Made by a program: the position numbers and the translations under genes. Below, piece by piece: positions 7,274-9,337 of a stretch of 9,337 nt of DNA. Under the pieces are notes generated by a model. That model had not been told where the DNA came from. It was given only the letters and a program-made list of their open reading frames with translations, and made no database searches. Source of the DNA: Schwartzia sp. (in: firmicutes). GTDB taxonomy: Bacteria > Bacillota > Negativicutes > Selenomonadales > Selenomonadaceae. Position 1 is the first letter of the stretch. Each line of letters starts with the position of its first letter. The stretch is from contig JAGAZS010000144.1 in the NCBI GenBank assembly GCA_017939945.1, positions 1-9,337 on the forward strand, written 5' to 3'.

Positions 7274-7604
7274 CCTGCTTCTTTTCCTCGTCGGGATAAT
7301 CCTTCTCCGGCTCCATCTGCGGCGATTTGCCCTGCGTGATGTTCCGGCTGATCGCGCTCCGCGTCAGTTTGACGACCACCTTGTCGGCGATTTTCAGGTC
7401 AATCACATTGTTCTTGATTTCCAGGATCTCGCCGTAAATGCCGCCCACCGTGACGACCTTGTTTCCCTTGTGGAGCGTAGCCAGCATATCGTCGCGCCGC
7501 CGCTGCTCTTCCCGCTGCGGACGGTACAGGAAAAAATAGAAAGCAATAACCATGGCCACAAGCGGACCGTACGCGCTGACCAGCGCAATAATACCTTCAC
7601 TCAT
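7266..7604 (-). CDS. yajC: Preprotein translocase accessory subunit YajC
   Basis: YajC is a small single-pass membrane protein that associates with SecDF and YidC. The 112-residue product has one hydrophobic helix near the N-terminus (about 5-27) ending in the family hallmark FYFFLYRPQREEQRRR. A cytoplasmic domain follows with KGNKVVTVGGIYGEILEI (46-63). The tail (from about 93) is charged and variable, rich in Lys, Glu and Asp. The start is ATG 7604 with GGAGG 8 bases upstream. Start and tgt stop overlap in ATGAGTGA. The C-terminus overlaps the next gene by 8 bases. Confidence 0.96.
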   Translation of the reverse strand: MSEGIIALVSAYGPLVAMVIAFYFFLYRPQREEQRRRDDMLATLHKGNKVVTVGGIYGEILEIKNNVIDLKIADKVVVKLTRSAISRNITQGKSPQMEPEKDYPDEEKKQDE

Positions 7605-8742
7605 TCAAACAGCCTCCCGTCGTTTTATCCAACTGCCAATTCGCCCAAAAATCGCGGCGGAACTCCGTGAAACGATTTTCCACGATAGCTTCGCGCATCG
7701 CCCGCATAAATGCCTGCAGGAAATACAGATTGTGCAGCGTCAAAAGCCGCAGCCCGAAAATCTCCCCCGCCCTTACCAGATGACGGATATAGGCGCGGGT
7801 GTAGCCGTTCCTGCAAGCATAACAGCCACAGCCCGGCTCCAATATGTCATGGTCGTGGGTGAACACCTGGTTCTTCATCACGAGGCGTCCCGTCCAAGTC
7901 ATCGCCATGCCGTTCCGAGCCACGCGTGTCGGGAACACGCAGTCGAACATATCAATGCCGCGCGCCACGCCCTCCACAAGGCAATCCGGCGTACCGACTC
8001 CCATTAAATAGCGCGGCTTATTCGTCGGCAAATGCTCGGTGGAATGCTCGAGCATCTCATACATCAGTTCCTTCGGTTCGCCGACGGAAAGACCGCCCAC
8101 CGCATAGCCGGGAAAATCCATATCGACCAGCGCGTCCACGCTCTCGGTGCGAAGCTCCTTGTACATGCCGCCCTGCACGATGCCGAACAGCCCCTGGTCG
8201 TCCCGCGTCATCGTCTTCTTGCATCGCTCCGCCCAGCGCAGCGTACGTGCAAGAGACTGCTTCGTGTAATCGTAATCGGCGGGATACGGCACGCACTCGT
8301 CGAAAGCCATCACGATATCGGAGCCCAGCGCCGTCTGCACCTCAACGGAAATCTCCGGCGAAAGGAATTGCTTCGAGCCGTCGATATGCGAACGGAACGT
8401 CACGCCCTCTTCGGTAATTTTTCGCAATTCACCGAGGCTGAACACCTGGAAGCCGCCGCTGTCCGTCAATATGCCCCGATCCCAGTGCATGAACTTATGG
8501 AGCCCGCCCGCTTCGCGAACCAAATCCATGCCCGGACGCAGAAACAAATGATACGTATTCGACAGGATAATGCCCGCGCCGAGCTCCTTCAGTTCGTCAG
8601 GCGAAACCGCCTTGACCGTCGCCTGCGTTCCCACCGGCATAAAAATCGGCGTCGGGAAACTCCCGTGCGGCGTATGCAAAACGCCCGCCCGGGCGCCTGT
8701 AGCCTCGTCCTTCTTTATCAGTTCGTAAGTGATTGCCGACAA
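7597..8742 (-). CDS. tgt: Queuine/preQ1 tRNA-ribosyltransferase (tRNA-guanine transglycosylase)
   Basis: Tgt swaps guanine-34 of GUN-anticodon tRNAs for preQ1, the base-exchange step of queuosine synthesis. I start at TTG 8742 (MSAITYELIK), with AAAGGA 8 bases upstream, which gives 381 residues, typical for bacterial Tgt. The ATG at 8760 and GTG at 8772 add residues that would encode the ribosome site itself. Key sites are DSGGFQ with general-base Asp94, GIVQGG (187-192), the nucleophile Asp267 in FDCVFPTRVARNG, and the zinc ligands C305, C307, C310 and H337 (CGCYAC and LLTLHNL). All are intact. It is first in its operon behind a good promoter; the queuosine gene queA, a frequent neighbour, is not in this window. 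I see no preQ1 riboswitch in the roughly 44-base leader. Confidence 0.97.
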   Translation of the reverse strand: MSAITYELIKKDEATGARAGVLHTPHGSFPTPIFMPVGTQATVKAVSPDELKELGAGIILSNTYHLFLRPGMDLVREAGGLHKFMHWDRGILTDSGGFQVFSLGELRKITEEGVTFRSHIDGSKQFLSPEISVEVQTALGSDIVMAFDECVPYPADYDYTKQSLARTLRWAERCKKTMTRDDQGLFGIVQGGMYKELRTESVDALVDMDFPGYAVGGLSVGEPKELMYEMLEHSTEHLPTNKPRYLMGVGTPDCLVEGVARGIDMFDCVFPTRVARNGMAMTWTGRLVMKNQVFTHDHDILEPGCGCYACRNGYTRAYIRHLVRAGEIFGLRLLTLHNLYFLQAFMRAMREAIVENRFTEFRRDFWANWQLDKTTGGCLNE

Positions 8743-8785
8743 ATAAAAATTCCTTTCCATATATAGAAACACGTTTTGTCATCAA

Positions 8786-8821
8786 TGGTAGAATTATACA
8801 GCTTTTTTTCGTATCCCGCAA
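8786..8821 (-). promoter_or_regulatory. Predicted promoter of the tgt-yajC-fau-phosphatase-secD-secF operon
   Basis: On the minus strand a perfect TATAAT -10 (8793-8798) stands 17 bases from TTGCGG (8816-8821), which keeps the TTG of the -35 consensus. An A-tract fills the spacer. The predicted start of transcription is near 8786, about 44 bases before the tgt TTG. It is the strongest sigma-70-type match in the window. Confidence 0.75.
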
Positions 8822-8873
8822 GGAACATATAGCGCAAATCGGAATCCAGTAATATCAATCATTTCAGCACTAA

Positions 8874-9131
8874 AAAAACAGAACAGGCCGCCGATATTAT
8901 GCGACAGTTGTCGACGTGCGGGAAATTGTCGGCTGCAGCCGCACGACCGCGGCTGGGGTGATTCGCAAGATGAATAAGGAACTTGAAAAGCAAGAAAAAT
9001 GGAGGTTGCAGGGAAAATACCGTGGGCCTATCTCGGGGATTGTCCCGGCATACTTTTGGAGGCTCCGACGACACTCCAATAAAATAGCCCCGCTGCAACG
9101 GGGCAAAGGCAAAATGTTATTTCCAAATTAA
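8874..9131 (+). pseudogene. Relic of a small helix-turn-helix (excisionase-like) protein
   Basis: The only plus-strand coding signal is an open frame after the stop at 8871-8873. It reads RRYYATVVDVREIVGCSR, then TTAAGVIRKMNKELEKQ, and later SGIVPAYFWRL. This resembles the short DNA-binding proteins of Firmicutes phages and mobile elements: a D-V-x-E-I-x-G-C-S helix-turn-helix, an N-K-E-L-E-K helix, then a conserved G-x-V-P-x-x-Y-F end. There is no ATG, GTG or TTG upstream of the first helix. The first possible start, GTG 8916, lies inside the motif. A segment of about eight residues (around 9022-9045) appears to be extra, and the frame runs on past the expected end through a terminator hairpin to TAA at 9131. 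I read it as a broken leftover; a live gene with an unusual start is less likely. The family assignment is from memory of the pattern. Confidence 0.5.
9078..9104 (-). terminator. Probable Rho-independent terminator for the gene entering from the right edge
   Basis: A perfect 6-bp GC stem, GCCCCG (9087-9092) and CGGGGC (9099-9104), encloses a 6-base loop. Read on the minus strand it is followed by TATTTTATT, 7 T in 9 bases. On the plus strand no T-run follows, so it best serves minus-strand transcripts coming from beyond 9187. It also shields the tgt promoter from read-through. Confidence 0.55.
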
Positions 9132-9158
9132 ACTGGACAAAATAATAGAAAGCGTCAT
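9117..9158 (-). CDS. Possible 13-residue mini-ORF
   Basis: ATG 9158 is preceded by AAAGGA (9168-9173) at a 9-base spacing and opens a 13-codon frame, MTLSIILSSLIWK, ending at TAA 9117-9119. It lies 28 bases after the larger gene ending at 9187 and just before the hairpin terminator, so it could be translated from the same transcript. The peptide is hydrophobic. I do not recognise it, and such a short frame can arise by chance in AT-rich DNA. Confidence 0.15.
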   Translation of the reverse strand: MTLSIILSSLIWK

Positions 9159-9186
9159 CTTTTATTATCCTTTATATATCCATAAT

Positions 9187-9337
9187 CTATCGGCTCCTGA
9201 GCCATTGGCTGATTTTGTAGAAAACCTTCTCGATCGGCGGCTCCCGCTCGATGACGATGGAGCCGGTGCAGAAGCTGCCCGCCGTGATCGGGCGGTGCTT
9301 GCCCACCACGGAAGTCCAGAGGTAGCCCGATTCTGAG
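9187..9337 (-). CDS. C-terminal 50 residues of an unidentified protein, possibly an HlyD-type membrane-fusion protein
   Basis: A frame open from the right edge ends at TAG 9187-9189. Its codons are strongly GC at third positions (for example ATC, GTC, GAG, AAG and CTC), unlike the AT-rich DNA just after it, so it is very likely coding. Readable pieces are SGYLWTSVVGKHRPITAG, SFCTGSIVIEREPP and IEKVFYKISQWLRSR. The pattern of a glycine turn, a beta strand rich in Val/Ile, then K/R-x-P and a final amphipathic helix is like the end of HlyD-family adaptor proteins of type I or ABC exporters. That family guess is weak because only the tail is visible. The start and all diagnostic domains lie outside the window. 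Confidence 0.55.
   Translation of the reverse strand, partial: SESGYLWTSVVGKHRPITAGSFCTGSIVIEREPPIEKVFYKISQWLRSR

Noticed and set aside
8743..8786. PreQ1 riboswitch in the tgt leader
   Set aside because: The leader is only about 44 bases and shows neither the hairpin nor the A-rich pseudoknot tail of known preQ1 classes.
8931..8955. Palindrome GGCTGCAGCC and a 7-bp CAGCCGC/GCGGCTG hairpin as an attachment or regulatory site
   Set aside because: They fall inside the coding pattern of the helix-turn-helix relic in GC-rich DNA, with no matching copy elsewhere in the window.
8859..9112. Minus-strand open frames of 71-79 codons opposite the helix-turn-helix relic
   Set aside because: They have no recognisable motif or good ribosome site, and the opposite strand carries the better protein pattern.
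1..9337. CRISPR array, tRNA, rRNA or insertion sequence
   Set aside because: No regularly spaced repeats, no cloverleaf or rRNA-like segments, and no transposase or terminal repeats were seen by eye.

Overview
The window looks like a housekeeping stretch of a GC-rich Firmicute with two-membrane relatives, most likely a Selenomonadales-type member of the Negativicutes. That placement is an inference from protein style (Firmicutes-like RuvB, RecJ and Tgt), separate secD and secF genes, clean Shine-Dalgarno sites, frequent TTG/GTG starts and fairly high GC. No sequence search was possible. Every confidently called gene lies on the minus strand, so transcription runs from high to low coordinates.

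Right edge (about 8822-9337): the last 50 codons of a minus-strand protein that may be an HlyD-type membrane-fusion protein end at 9187. After them come a possible 13-codon mini-ORF and a minus-strand hairpin terminator. Pointing the other way is what looks like the relic of a small helix-turn-helix, excisionase-like gene with no usable start codon. This is the only accessory-looking part of the window.

Central operon (8821 down to 3739): a good promoter (about 8793-8821) drives tgt, yajC, a 5-formyltetrahydrofolate cyclo-ligase gene, a SpoIIE/PP2C-like phosphatase gene, secD and secF, and the operon ends in a 12-bp-stem terminator. Three of the junctions are 8-base stop/start overlaps, which suggests translational coupling. 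Tgt makes queuosine-type tRNA. YajC, SecD and SecF form the accessory complex that uses the proton motive force to help SecYEG export proteins. The folate enzyme and the phosphatase are extra genes placed between yajC and secD.

Left part (3738 down to 1): recJ follows the terminator directly and may have its own extended -10 promoter. After recJ, a separate predicted promoter with an extended -10 and a degenerate LexA-like site drives ruvC-ruvA-ruvB, and ruvB runs off the left edge. RecJ resects DNA ends for recombination, RuvAB migrates Holliday junctions and RuvC cuts them, so this side is a recombination and repair block.

I found no clearly new biological system. The items most worth a second look are the phosphatase inside the Sec operon with Glu in a usual metal-Asp position, the ruvCAB regulatory region, and the small relic/mini-ORF region upstream of tgt.
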